A stretch of DNA of 49,741 nucleotides from a virus. The notes under the pieces are model-generated. The model searched no databases and was not told where the DNA came from. It was given only the letters and a program-made list of their open reading frames with translations. The stretch's first letter is position 1; each line of letters begins with the position of its first letter. The position numbers were made by a program, and so were the translations under genes. The stretch is from positions 1 to 49,741 of IMG/VR virus record IMGVR_UViG_3300044640_001073; one strand, given 5' to 3'. Positions 25,069-33,080 of the stretch are shown here, one piece after another.

Positions 25069-26219
25069 AAACCCCTCATCTCTCCTATCTCAAAGTTATG
25101 TGAGTATAACGTAAGTCCATCTTTAACACCAGAAGCATCTGTTTTAACAAACGAGGTTGCACGATTTTCTAAGTATCGTATTCCTTCTAGCCATATGTTA
25201 TGTGCGGTACTGCCTTTATGTCCATCAATAAACCAATGGTCAAATTCACTGTACCAATCACTAGTAGCTTTATCAGCTTGGTACCAAGCATCATTCCATG
25301 TTGTATATAATATATTGCGTAATAATCGTTCGTGGACAAGCCGATATTTTTCTGCTGTCAATGATTTACCAATCCATAGATGTTGTTTTTCGGGAAAAGC
25401 CTCTAACCATCTTTTAATAACATGTGCTTGCTTTGTTAGTAACCTACAGGCATCAGGACTCCAATAAAAATACTCTACAGCCGAGTTGGTATATTCTTGT
25501 ATATGCTCAGCCACTGTTACTAAGTTAGTAGCCCGATCAGTGAATCTCATGTAAAATTTACCATTAGAATGTATAAAAGTTCTGGGTTTTTCTATACCTA
25601 AAATTAAAGCTATCTTTTTTTGTTTGTCAAATTGTTTACGTATCTCATTGAAGTGTATGTAATTAAATCTAGTTGCTCCCAAAGGATTCAAGCCCTCACG
25701 TTTGTTTAAAATCCAACTAGCATCACCTACGTTAGTAAAGCTATCAAACAGATTTTGAGTTAAGTCTAATATACTGATCTTAGTTCTAGGTATTAGATTT
25801 TCTACTTCTTTTAATCTAGGTATAGTCTGTAAGTAATGCTCACTTGCCGCGTGTTTTGGATCAATTACTTTCTTATCTACAATCGTATATTTGCTATTTC
25901 CCTGATCCATTGTGTTGACTACTATCTCGTCTATCAATAAGTTTTGTCTGATAAAACTCATTAATATATTATGGCTATCAGCACCTCCACTGTAACTTAA
26001 TATTAAGTAATCGTATTTTTCTCTAAGGTCTCTGGCTCTAGCATCATATAGTTGATCTAATGTTTCGATTGGTTCGGTCTTCCAATCGTTACGTTCAAAC
26101 TCTCCGTTATTGAATATCCACTGTAGTGGTTTCTTCACGGATTCCGCATATAGGCACGCATGAATTTTACTAGCAAATTCTTTACCATCACATACATAAT
26201 ATCCTAAATTTTTATCCAT
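25056..26219 (-). CDS. PP-loop ATP pyrophosphatase 3
   Basis: 387 aa from the ATG at 26219; the longer open frame to 26387 runs into the divergent gene and is not used. The start MDKNLGYYVCDGKEF matches paralogue 1 (MNKKLGYYSCNGLEF) closely. PP-loop SYSGGADSHNIL near residue 77: the third motif Gly is followed by Ala instead of Ser. C-terminal YFYWSPDACRLL, HVIKRWLEAFP and TTWNDAWYQADKA blocks are almost shared with paralogue 1. First gene of the seven-gene operon. Confidence 0.78.
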   Translation of the reverse strand: MDKNLGYYVCDGKEFASKIHACLYAESVKKPLQWIFNNGEFERNDWKTEPIETLDQLYDARARDLREKYDYLILSYSGGADSHNILMSFIRQNLLIDEIVVNTMDQGNSKYTIVDKKVIDPKHAASEHYLQTIPRLKEVENLIPRTKISILDLTQNLFDSFTNVGDASWILNKREGLNPLGATRFNYIHFNEIRKQFDKQKKIALILGIEKPRTFIHSNGKFYMRFTDRATNLVTVAEHIQEYTNSAVEYFYWSPDACRLLTKQAHVIKRWLEAFPEKQHLWIGKSLTAEKYRLVHERLLRNILYTTWNDAWYQADKATSDWYSEFDHWFIDGHKGSTAHNIWLEGIRYLENRATSFVKTDASGVKDGLTLYSHNFEIGEMRGLCTN

Positions 26220-26226
26220 AGACTGA

Positions 26227-26234
26227 TATTTATT
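26227..26234 (-). promoter_or_regulatory. Late-type promoter box AATAAATA, PP-loop operon
   Basis: On the minus strand the box AATAAATA ends 7 nt before the PP-loop 3 ATG (26219). One mismatch to TATAAATA. The likely start of the 26219-19125 operon transcript. Confidence 0.4.
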
Positions 26235-26262
26235 AAATATAGCTATAAAGGATTTAAAATAT

Positions 26263-27183
26263 ATGTTGACCTTAGGATTAAAAAATGGGCATTTTTTTGC
26301 GGAGTATACTACAGTCAATAGACCAATTGGAAATATTAAAGAAGAATGTGATTTACGAGCCATAGACCTAGCAAAAGATAATGACAAGTTTATGTTAGGT
26401 ATGAGTTCTGGTTTAGATAGTCAAATAATCTATCTTAGTTTCGTCAAGCAAAATATACCAATCGAGTGTGCGTTTTTGTATCTTCCGGGGTATAATGAGT
26501 TTGAATACAAGAATCTACGGATACTAGAAAAAGCATGGGGATTCAAAGCACATATAGTTGATATTGATCCCGATAAAGTCAAAGACGAAATTCTACACTC
26601 AAGTGCCGAGTTAAACATACATCCTAATCAAATATTACAGAGAAAATTCTTAAGTCAATTACCAGATGATTACGCATTTTTACAGGGCTGGGACGGCCCT
26701 TTGATAGTCTTTAACGACAAAAAGCCATTCTATTACGAAGGTTATAATAGCTTTGAAGTAAGTAGAAACCGTGCATTTAACTCACTAAATCGTAAGGGCA
26801 AGAACATACTTTATGATAGGACAACTGAGTGTATATTGAGTATGTTGCAAGATGACATAATGAAGGGATACGTTAAATCGGCTGAGTATTTTGAGGGCAA
26901 CGGTTTAACTAAAGATGGATATCCAATATCTATAGTTGACAGATGGGACTACTATGTAAAACCTATAATGTATGCTAAGTATTGGGGTGATGATTTATTC
27001 TATTTCCCAAAGTATGCAGGACCTGAGGGGATTGATTATATTGAATCTGCTCCTAAACATAAATTTAGAGAACAATACATAACAGTTAATTATGAACAAT
27101 TCATTCAAGATTTGCACAATCAGGAAACTGATATTGTCAGATATTACGACAAGCAACGCCCGTCAGGCAATTGGGTTGATTAA
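26263..27183 (+). CDS. PP-loop ATPase 4 (asparagine synthase-like)
   Basis: 306 aa, plus strand, divergent from PP-loop 3. The PP-loop reads MSSGLDSQIIYLSF at about residues 47-60, the S-x-G-x-D-S type seen in asparagine synthetases. Further on, YLPGYNEFEYKNLRI and VDIDPDKVK correspond to the second strand that reads the adenine in this fold. No glutaminase domain. AAAGGAT lies about 12 nt before the ATG. Its 3' end overlaps the convergent PP-loop 5 gene by 47 nt. Substrate unknown. Confidence 0.7.
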   Translation: MLTLGLKNGHFFAEYTTVNRPIGNIKEECDLRAIDLAKDNDKFMLGMSSGLDSQIIYLSFVKQNIPIECAFLYLPGYNEFEYKNLRILEKAWGFKAHIVDIDPDKVKDEILHSSAELNIHPNQILQRKFLSQLPDDYAFLQGWDGPLIVFNDKKPFYYEGYNSFEVSRNRAFNSLNRKGKNILYDRTTECILSMLQDDIMKGYVKSAEYFEGNGLTKDGYPISIVDRWDYYVKPIMYAKYWGDDLFYFPKYAGPEGIDYIESAPKHKFREQYITVNYEQFIQDLHNQETDIVRYYDKQRPSGNWVD

Positions 27184-28084
27184 CTTCTAAATAGAAATCA
27201 GACATACTGCGTTGATCTGTTTGTCTATATATCAACCCATTGTATTTCTTCTTCAAGTGTTCTTCAAATTCTAACACTAAATGGTCAGTGTATTCAAATC
27301 CAGTCTTTTTTATTCTCTCTATTAAATCTGGATACGTTTCATTGTAACCTAAGTATTTTGTACTTGTGACACCTGTTTTACCAATATATTGATCGGTAAC
27401 TAATTTCTTAAACCAATTTAAGTATGTATATGAAACAACTACACCCGGAGTCCACTTGAACCATTCAGCAATAGCACTACGATTTGTAGCCCGTACATAC
27501 TTTGAATATCCTATGTCATGCTCAAAGCATTGAACCCACCACTCACTTGGTTCGTTATAATCAACTGACGGTCTAAACCATCGACAGTCACTAGCACCTA
27601 TAATAGGAATATTATCTACAAAATCCATAAACTTGAGTTGCGGAAGAGCCCTAGGTCTGTCTATTTGTGCAATCTCACTGATAGATTCTGCTTCAGATTC
27701 ATAGAATTTTTCTAAATTAAAATCAATTATTTTATATGGTACACCTAATTTTTCACAAGAAACAACAGCATGGCTAACATCGTATACGTTATAATCTTTC
27801 TCATAGCGAAAGATATTAACGTCAAAATCATGTTTTAGTTCAAGATAGCTACGTAATACCAATTCGCTATCCATTCCACCTGAAAATAAGATACTGAATT
27901 TTTTACCATCAAAATGATCTATGGTACTTTTGGCATTGTTTAACAATTCTTCTTTAAAAGAAAATACTGGTTTAATACATTCAGTGAATGTAGTTTTCAA
28001 TACCTGTGTAGCATCTGATTTTCTTTCAAACTTAGCGTTACCATAAGACCAGTAGTACCAATCATTTTCGCTGGTATAAATCAT
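27137..28084 (-). CDS. PP-loop ATPase 5
   Basis: 315 aa. PP-loop ILFSGGMDSELVLRSYL near residues 64-80; this is the best match in the window to the QueC/asparagine synthase consensus SGGxDS. CEKLGVPYKIIDFNLEKFY forms the following strand-helix. It starts with an ATGA overlap at the end of the hydroxylase-like gene, so it belongs to the lipid-type operon (30684-27137) rather than to the Bug operon. Substrate unknown. Confidence 0.72.
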   Translation of the reverse strand: MIYTSENDWYYWSYGNAKFERKSDATQVLKTTFTECIKPVFSFKEELLNNAKSTIDHFDGKKFSILFSGGMDSELVLRSYLELKHDFDVNIFRYEKDYNVYDVSHAVVSCEKLGVPYKIIDFNLEKFYESEAESISEIAQIDRPRALPQLKFMDFVDNIPIIGASDCRWFRPSVDYNEPSEWWVQCFEHDIGYSKYVRATNRSAIAEWFKWTPGVVVSYTYLNWFKKLVTDQYIGKTGVTSTKYLGYNETYPDLIERIKKTGFEYTDHLVLEFEEHLKKKYNGLIYRQTDQRSMSDFYLEVNQPNCLTGVACRNI

Positions 28085-28515
28085 GTGACTTTTTTGTAAG
28101 AGTTAAACAGCAAATCCCATATTGGGAAGAATAGTCCGTAGTTTTTATTAGATTGTCTGTGATGTATTAAATGCCATCTACCACTAGTAAAGTACGGTAT
28201 GTCAATGTTTTTGTTGTGTTCGATTGTTTCTTGTATGAACGCGGCCCACACATAATAAAAGACAATTATCCAGTACTGTCCTGTCAGTATACCAAAGATA
28301 ATAGTAGGAATAACTTCTGTCAGCCATAAATCTAAAGTGCTGATCCAGTTGTCATTAAAGAGAAAAAGATTGTTCCAATGCCACTTAGTGGGAGGGTTAG
28401 CATTGATATGTCTATGGTGATGCCAATGGATTCGTTGTATAATAGGAGTTTTGTGTCCTATTCTATGAATCCAGTATAGTATAAAAGTCCAAAGAAAGAA
28501 ATATAAAATAAACAT
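28081..28515 (-). CDS. Fatty acid hydroxylase/sterol desaturase superfamily protein, short
   Basis: 144 aa membrane protein with the family His clusters: HRIGH (residues about 17-21), HWHHHRH (29-35), and HLIHHRQSNKNYG near residue 113. Together they can hold a diiron site. Two hydrophobic segments (1-16 and 58-88) support a membrane location. It is shorter than typical family members (200+ aa) but keeps the His clusters. It probably hydroxylates or desaturates a lipid. Neighbours are two desaturases. Confidence 0.75.
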   Translation of the reverse strand: MFILYFFLWTFILYWIHRIGHKTPIIQRIHWHHHRHINANPPTKWHWNNLFLFNDNWISTLDLWLTEVIPTIIFGILTGQYWIIVFYYVWAAFIQETIEHNKNIDIPYFTSGRWHLIHHRQSNKNYGLFFPIWDLLFNSYKKVT

Positions 28516-28545
28516 CTAGTAATTTATAACATTATAGGGATAATG

Positions 28546-29328
28546 TCAAATTTTTATTAATCGTATTACCAATCCTGATATATCTACTTCCCACCATTTT
28601 TGTTGTGTACTGTAGTTCTTGGGAAATCTATGATGATTGTTATGCCAACCCTCGCCCCAGCTGGGCAATGCCCAAATCCAGTTGTTGCAACTATGGTCGG
28701 ATAAGTTGTATGTTCTATATGAACCCCACCAAGATTCTTTGTGTCCTGCATAATTAACTACGTTACTCATAATAGCGGCAATGACAACTGGCATCCAGTG
28801 CAAGAATATCATAAGATACCAACCGCCTATTAGGAACAATATTAAGCTATAGCAAACTAACAACAGATTATAATATCGGTGTAAGAACTTATGATAAGGA
28901 TCACTTGCAACGTGACGCATTCTCCAAAGCACTTTGTGGTCTATTGGGTACTTAAGCAAAAATACTTTCCACCCTGTTATCCAAGGGCTATGCGGATCAC
29001 CTTCTCTATCACTCTTTAAATGATGCTTAATATGTATCGCTGTCCATACTACCGAGCTTCCTGTATTTGCCATACAACCTAAAAATGTTCCTATCTTAGT
29101 TATCAAGTCATGTGTTTGATAGCTTTTATGCGTTAAATTTCGATGAAAAGTAACAACGATTCCTAGACAGACATATAGGAAATAACCAAATATACTCAAG
29201 CCCACTGTTTCAATATTGACACCGTATGTGTAGTATCCAAAAATACTACCTAACAGTGCTACTATTAAAAACAACTGAGTTGTAAGAGTGTTACTAACCA
29301 ATAAATTTTTCATGTAATTATTTAGCAT
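28546..29328 (-). CDS. Acyl-lipid/acyl-CoA desaturase 1
   Basis: 260 aa from the ATG at 29328, which has GGGAG 8 nt upstream; the TTG at 29343 is less likely. Three His boxes of delta-9 type membrane desaturases are intact: HRNLTH (about 66-71), HIKHH (about 103-107) and HNNHH (near residue 228). Hydrophobic spans around 15-60 and 150-190. It introduces a double bond in fatty acyl chains in the membrane. The start overlaps the upstream GNAT gene by 7 nt. Confidence 0.9.
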   Translation of the reverse strand: MLNNYMKNLLVSNTLTTQLFLIVALLGSIFGYYTYGVNIETVGLSIFGYFLYVCLGIVVTFHRNLTHKSYQTHDLITKIGTFLGCMANTGSSVVWTAIHIKHHLKSDREGDPHSPWITGWKVFLLKYPIDHKVLWRMRHVASDPYHKFLHRYYNLLLVCYSLILFLIGGWYLMIFLHWMPVVIAAIMSNVVNYAGHKESWWGSYRTYNLSDHSCNNWIWALPSWGEGWHNNHHRFPKNYSTQQKWWEVDISGLVIRLIKI

Positions 29329-29930
29329 CTTATGCTCTCCCAATTTGGTTCATATGTTTCGTCTATTTTATGATAGATCGCCCACTGCTTTGTATAGTTT
29401 ATCAAGACTGGAAAATCAACATGATATTGACCATTGTAAAACATACTGTCTGGATTTCTTTTCTTTTCGATTCCAAAGCCAGATCGCTTGAAATAAGGCA
29501 ATAGTCTTTTGTTATAGTCATTGAATGTTAGGGCTATTGTTTTTAAATTCTTATCTTTAGCCCACTTTAACTGCACGGGTAATATATATCTTCCAATTAC
29601 AAACTTACCTCTTAGGTCTTTATCTAACCAAGTTCTTACACCACCAAGTGCTACGTTCTTATCAAAGTCACTTATATTGACACCGGACAATGCACAAATG
29701 TTATTTTGCTCATCAAGTAGAACAAACATGTCACCGTTCTCATTCTTGAATCTGTCACTACAATATATCAAGTACGGAAACACCGCATCGTTGTTTTTCC
29801 AATCATCGTCATACATATTTTTATGACTTGGTTCGGTCTTTTCTTCATACGCATTCTTGCAATATTCTAAGATTTGATCTTGATTAATTAAATGAAAATC
29901 GTTTTGAAATAAGCTAACTACCTTAAACAT
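29322..29930 (-). CDS. GNAT-like acyltransferase, paralogue B
   Basis: 202 aa, paralogue of 18224-18823. Shared blocks: KNMYDDDWKN, RTWLDKDLRGKFVIGRYILP (compare RTWVAKNYRHLSIAREILLP), LTFNDYNKRLLPYFKR, MFYNG and YTKQWAIYHK. It lies between the two desaturase genes, overlapping both (8 nt and 7 nt). Such placement suggests an acyl-group donor or acceptor linked to fatty-acid chemistry, for example N-acylation of an amine or amino acid. That is inference; no substrate residue is diagnostic. Confidence 0.68.
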   Translation of the reverse strand: MFKVVSLFQNDFHLINQDQILEYCKNAYEEKTEPSHKNMYDDDWKNNDAVFPYLIYCSDRFKNENGDMFVLLDEQNNICALSGVNISDFDKNVALGGVRTWLDKDLRGKFVIGRYILPVQLKWAKDKNLKTIALTFNDYNKRLLPYFKRSGFGIEKKRNPDSMFYNGQYHVDFPVLINYTKQWAIYHKIDETYEPNWESIRC

Positions 29931-30684
29931 TTTTTTTACCTACTAGTTTAATGATATATGTGACAGGATCAAACTCAAACCAACGTATTTTTGTAGTGCT
30001 TTTTTCCGCATGTGCATGATGATTATTGTGCCAAGCATCTCCTAAAATAAAGGGCCATAGAAAAAAGTTGTTTGTACTGTTGTCTCTTGTTGAAAAGTTT
30101 CGATAACCGTACGTGTGTGCAAAGTAATTAAAACAGTTCTGACTAAACTGTACTAACAGTACAGGAACTACCCAAGTAAAATACACTAAACTTAGGTCTA
30201 TCAGTCCTAAGATTAGTAACCAGCTTATTATGATGAGCAAATAATATTTGTTTATCAATATTTGTTCAGGCTTCATGAGGTCTTTGATTAAAAACAGTTT
30301 TGGTTTCTCGTCTGTTTTGCTTGGAGTAAATCCAAGCAGTCTAAATCCTATGTTACCCGGGCCATGTGGGTCTTTATCAGTATCGCTGTATGCGTGATGC
30401 TGTCTATGCACATATACCCATCCTAAGGGACTTCCTCTACCCGTCAGTATTGCAATAAACGTGAACAACCAATGCATTACTTTATTTAATTCAAAACTTT
30501 TATGTGTATAATAGCGGTGCATTGTCATGCTAAGACCCAATATACTATAAATATAAAAACTAACTATCATCAGAACTATGTTTGTCATAGTAAATTGAAA
30601 GTAAAATAACCCTAATAGGGTGCACAAAATAGTAAAGATTTGAATTTTGTTTAGTGTTTGTTCGCTAGAAGAAAAGAAGTTCAT
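29923..30684 (-). CDS. Acyl-lipid/acyl-CoA desaturase 2
   Basis: 253 aa. His boxes HRYYTH, HRQHH and HNNHH are complete, and four hydrophobic segments fit a membrane desaturase. It differs substantially from desaturase 1 (for example WVYVHRQHHAYSD versus WTAIHIKHHLKSD), so this is not a recent duplication. It is the first gene of the lipid-type operon, preceded by a GATAAATA box 4 nt before its ATG. Temperature- or infection-linked membrane remodelling is a plausible role. Confidence 0.9.
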   Translation of the reverse strand: MNFFSSSEQTLNKIQIFTILCTLLGLFYFQFTMTNIVLMIVSFYIYSILGLSMTMHRYYTHKSFELNKVMHWLFTFIAILTGRGSPLGWVYVHRQHHAYSDTDKDPHGPGNIGFRLLGFTPSKTDEKPKLFLIKDLMKPEQILINKYYLLIIISWLLILGLIDLSLVYFTWVVPVLLVQFSQNCFNYFAHTYGYRNFSTRDNSTNNFFLWPFILGDAWHNNHHAHAEKSTTKIRWFEFDPVTYIIKLVGKKNV

Positions 30685-30688
30685 TTTG

Positions 30689-30696
30689 TATTTATC
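30689..30696 (-). promoter_or_regulatory. Late promoter box GATAAATA, desaturase operon
   Basis: Minus-strand box 4 nt before the desaturase 2 ATG (30684). It should drive the five-gene operon 30684-27137. Confidence 0.5.
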
Positions 30697-30713
30697 CTAT
30701 ACTAACAACTTTA

Positions 30714-30721
30714 CATAAATA
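30714..30721 (+). promoter_or_regulatory. Late promoter box CATAAATA, 4 nt before ATG 30726
   Basis: Plus-strand counterpart of the divergent pair at 30689. Same 4 nt spacing to the start codon. Confidence 0.45.
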
Positions 30722-30725
30722 GTAC

Positions 30726-31211
30726 ATGAACGACACTAATTTCATAGACTTAAATTACAGCCCTGATAGTGATTTATTAGTAGAATTATATGAATTGGCT
30801 AAAGCTGACCAGTTTTATATCAGTCCTAGCAACGTATATAGAACTGATATCATGGGCCCACTACGTGATAAATTGCAAAATATAGTCAACGCTGAAATTG
30901 CTGATTGTGGAATACTTAGGTCTGAACCAAATTCAGTATACCCGTATCACGTTGACGAGTTTCGTGTTTGTGCAATAAACATGCTTATGGTAGAGCCAAG
31001 TGATTATCACGTGACTAGGACTATGGTTGGTATAAAACCAGAACGTGTAAATTACAGACAAAACTATTTCATGATGCTAAATGTCATGAAACTTCACATG
31101 ACAATGAATAAACATCCCACAGAGTATCGATATGTGTTATCTCTTGGATTTAAAGAAAATTCATACGAAAACATGCTTCAAATGAACAGAAAAGGATTAC
31201 TCATCAAATGA
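30726..31211 (+). CDS. Fe(II)-dependent oxygenase-like protein
   Basis: 161 aa. H75-V-D77 in VYPYHVDEFR, then H124 in MKLHMTMNKH and R135 in YRYVLSL, spaced as in double-stranded beta-helix dioxygenases. The short length leaves little besides the core barrel. ATGA overlap with the next oxygenase-like gene shows the two are made together. Substrate unknown; candidates are products of the adjoining lipid or PP-loop operons. Confidence 0.6.
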   Translation: MNDTNFIDLNYSPDSDLLVELYELAKADQFYISPSNVYRTDIMGPLRDKLQNIVNAEIADCGILRSEPNSVYPYHVDEFRVCAINMLMVEPSDYHVTRTMVGIKPERVNYRQNYFMMLNVMKLHMTMNKHPTEYRYVLSLGFKENSYENMLQMNRKGLLIK

Positions 31212-31783
31212 TGCCTTATTTCTTAAAGATCAATGTACCAAACTACGAATCGATGCGTATACAATTAGAATCAGCGACAGCTCAATTTGTCACTGAAAAA
31301 CTTAGGTATAAAGATGTTTCACATGCTTGGTTAAAAGACAATGTCCCTCTATTGTATGATTTCTTGGAAGCTAGAAAAAAACAAGAGATACGCTTGCATA
31401 GAATTTATATTAGTGCTCCTAACAGTGAGTTGTTGCCACATGTCGACGGATCTATTAAATTTAAATCACCTCTAGGTTTGAATTTTCCAATATCGGGGTT
31501 TGAGGGCATAGCAATGGATTGGTACAGTTGCCCCTCTGATAACTTTAAAGACGGGCCCTACGGGTTTAACGGATTACCGGCTTGTAGAATAGTTGACTTT
31601 TCTATATTAAAGCATGAAGCAACTACCGTAGTAGATTGTCCTACATTTGTACGTCAAGATGTGCCACACGGGGTAAAGAACAATCAACCGCAGGCTAGAG
31701 TTGTACTAAGTACGAGGTTTTATCAAGATTATACTTTTGGGAGAGAATTTCATGAAGTTTTGAAATTTTCTGATTTATTATGA
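31208..31783 (+). CDS. Fe(II)-dependent oxygenase-like protein
   Basis: 191 aa. H78-V-D80 in LLPHVDGSIKF, distal His in RQDVPHGVKNNQPQARVVLSTRF with an Arg in the last strand that could bind 2-oxoglutarate. The PHGVxN arrangement is close to phytanoyl/aspartyl hydroxylase-like phage proteins. Paired with the preceding gene. Substrate unknown. Confidence 0.62.
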   Translation: MMPYFLKINVPNYESMRIQLESATAQFVTEKLRYKDVSHAWLKDNVPLLYDFLEARKKQEIRLHRIYISAPNSELLPHVDGSIKFKSPLGLNFPISGFEGIAMDWYSCPSDNFKDGPYGFNGLPACRIVDFSILKHEATTVVDCPTFVRQDVPHGVKNNQPQARVVLSTRFYQDYTFGREFHEVLKFSDLL

Positions 31784-31789
31784 TAAATA
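31782..31789 (+). promoter_or_regulatory. Late promoter box GATAAATA before 31811
   Basis: Overlaps the stop region of the oxygenase-like gene and precedes the 31811 ATG by 21 nt with a GAGGAA ribosome binding site between. One mismatch to TATAAATA. Confidence 0.45.
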
Positions 31790-31810
31790 CATTCTAATGA
31801 GGAATTTAAA

Positions 31811-32122
31811 ATGGCACAGTTTACTACAGTAAGACAATATTTTAGAAGGTATTCAGATACCCCATGGTATATAGAGTCACCTGAGTATAGAACATACGTT
31901 AATGAAACATATCATCAGACAGGTAAAATCATTAGTTCTGACAGCGAACTTGATGAAGACCAGTTGATACTTACTAAGGTTGTAGTTTGGGATAGTGAAG
32001 AATCTAGGAATGAATTTGTCAATGATCCTAATATTAAGTCCGAATTTATCCCTAGAAAAGAATACCATGACATGCATGGTATCGTATTTCGTATGGTTAT
32101 TCCACCAAATCCTGAAGTTTAA
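31811..32122 (+). CDS. Small hypothetical protein, possible dimeric alpha-beta barrel
   Basis: 103 aa. The pattern of alternating strands with TKVVVWDSEESRNEFVNDPNIKS followed by a final strand IVFRMVI resembles antibiotic-biosynthesis-monooxygenase-like (ferredoxin-fold) small proteins, but no cofactor residues are evident. A similar layout occurs at 40856. The last 26 nt overlap the convergent radical SAM gene. Confidence 0.65.
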   Translation: MAQFTTVRQYFRRYSDTPWYIESPEYRTYVNETYHQTGKIISSDSELDEDQLILTKVVVWDSEESRNEFVNDPNIKSEFIPRKEYHDMHGIVFRMVIPPNPEV

Positions 32123-33080
32123 CCAACGGGTTATACTTGTTTAACCGTAAGTCCCCGGGGCACGGGCAGAATTTTCGTGTACAGTCAATGTACTCATCTA
32201 ACAACGTAAAATTCTCTAGTCGCCCCAAATTTTGTATTTTACATATCCCAGCCCAAACATTACCATCGTAGTTCACGTTTATACCTGAGTTACCAGCTGA
32301 ACACTTCCATTGGTAGAAATGATTCAATCTAGACATTGTTAGTTCTGCAATGTTAGTGACAGGTCTAGAGGTACCGTCTTCAAACGTCATTATTGCTCTA
32401 TCATTAGCACTGGGTAACATTCCTCGACCCTTTCTGAACACATCATATCTTGCCTGCACATTATTCATAAATGCTTCTTGGTCTTGGTTGTACTCATATC
32501 GGTCTCTATCAGATGTACCTAAGTAATTTAGCACTTTTGGTTGTGCCATTGGTTTAAGATCGTCATCTAATAAATTATACAAATTGACGGTTTGATCCCA
32601 GTGTTTGGTATCACAACTTAAGTTAAAGTTTACTTCTACGTTTTGTTGAAGCAAATAATGACTCAATTCATTTATCTTTTCTATCTTAGTAAACTCGGGA
32701 TGCAGCGATATTGTAACAAGTTGAGGGAGCACTGTCAGCTTACTCCACCATTCATAATGTCTAGCCCCATTTGTGTTCACACCAATGAAACCATATGGCG
32801 CTAATTTTTCAATTATAGTAGAAAACATGGGATGCACAGTTGGCTCACCGCCTGATATTATCATGTACAGTTTTCTTCCCCTTAAGTGTTTAGATATCAA
32901 GTTAACTAGAAAGATATTTATTTGATCGTCACTAGGGAATCCAGGTTTAGTGCCATTGGCATATAATCCACCGTGTAGGGTACTAGGGCAATAGTTGCAT
33001 TTAAAATTACAGAAATCGGTTAGAGTCCAGTAGATGTATAGTGTGTCTATTGGTTTTTTAATTTCTATGATCTTGTTCAT
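32097..33080 (-). CDS. Radical SAM enzyme with C-terminal Cys cluster
   Basis: 327 aa. CNFKCNYC (residues about 23-30) is the CxxxCxxC site for the SAM-bound 4Fe-4S cluster, followed by ISGGEPTVHP (GGE motif). The C-terminal part has CSAGNSGINVNYDGNVWAGIC and CTRKFCPC, a twitch/SPASM-like auxiliary cluster domain. Such proteins modify peptides, sugars or lipids. ATGA overlap with the upstream methyltransferase gene; last gene of a four-gene operon. Confidence 0.88.
   Translation of the reverse strand: MNKIIEIKKPIDTLYIYWTLTDFCNFKCNYCPSTLHGGLYANGTKPGFPSDDQINIFLVNLISKHLRGRKLYMIISGGEPTVHPMFSTIIEKLAPYGFIGVNTNGARHYEWWSKLTVLPQLVTISLHPEFTKIEKINELSHYLLQQNVEVNFNLSCDTKHWDQTVNLYNLLDDDLKPMAQPKVLNYLGTSDRDRYEYNQDQEAFMNNVQARYDVFRKGRGMLPSANDRAIMTFEDGTSRPVTNIAELTMSRLNHFYQWKCSAGNSGINVNYDGNVWAGICKIQNLGRLENFTLLDEYIDCTRKFCPCPGDLRLNKYNPLVKLQDLVE

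Noticed and set aside
26220-26387. N-terminal extension of PP-loop 3 by 56 residues
   Set aside because: It overlaps the divergent gene at 26263 and its promoter; the paralogue starts at the equivalent of the ATG at 26219.
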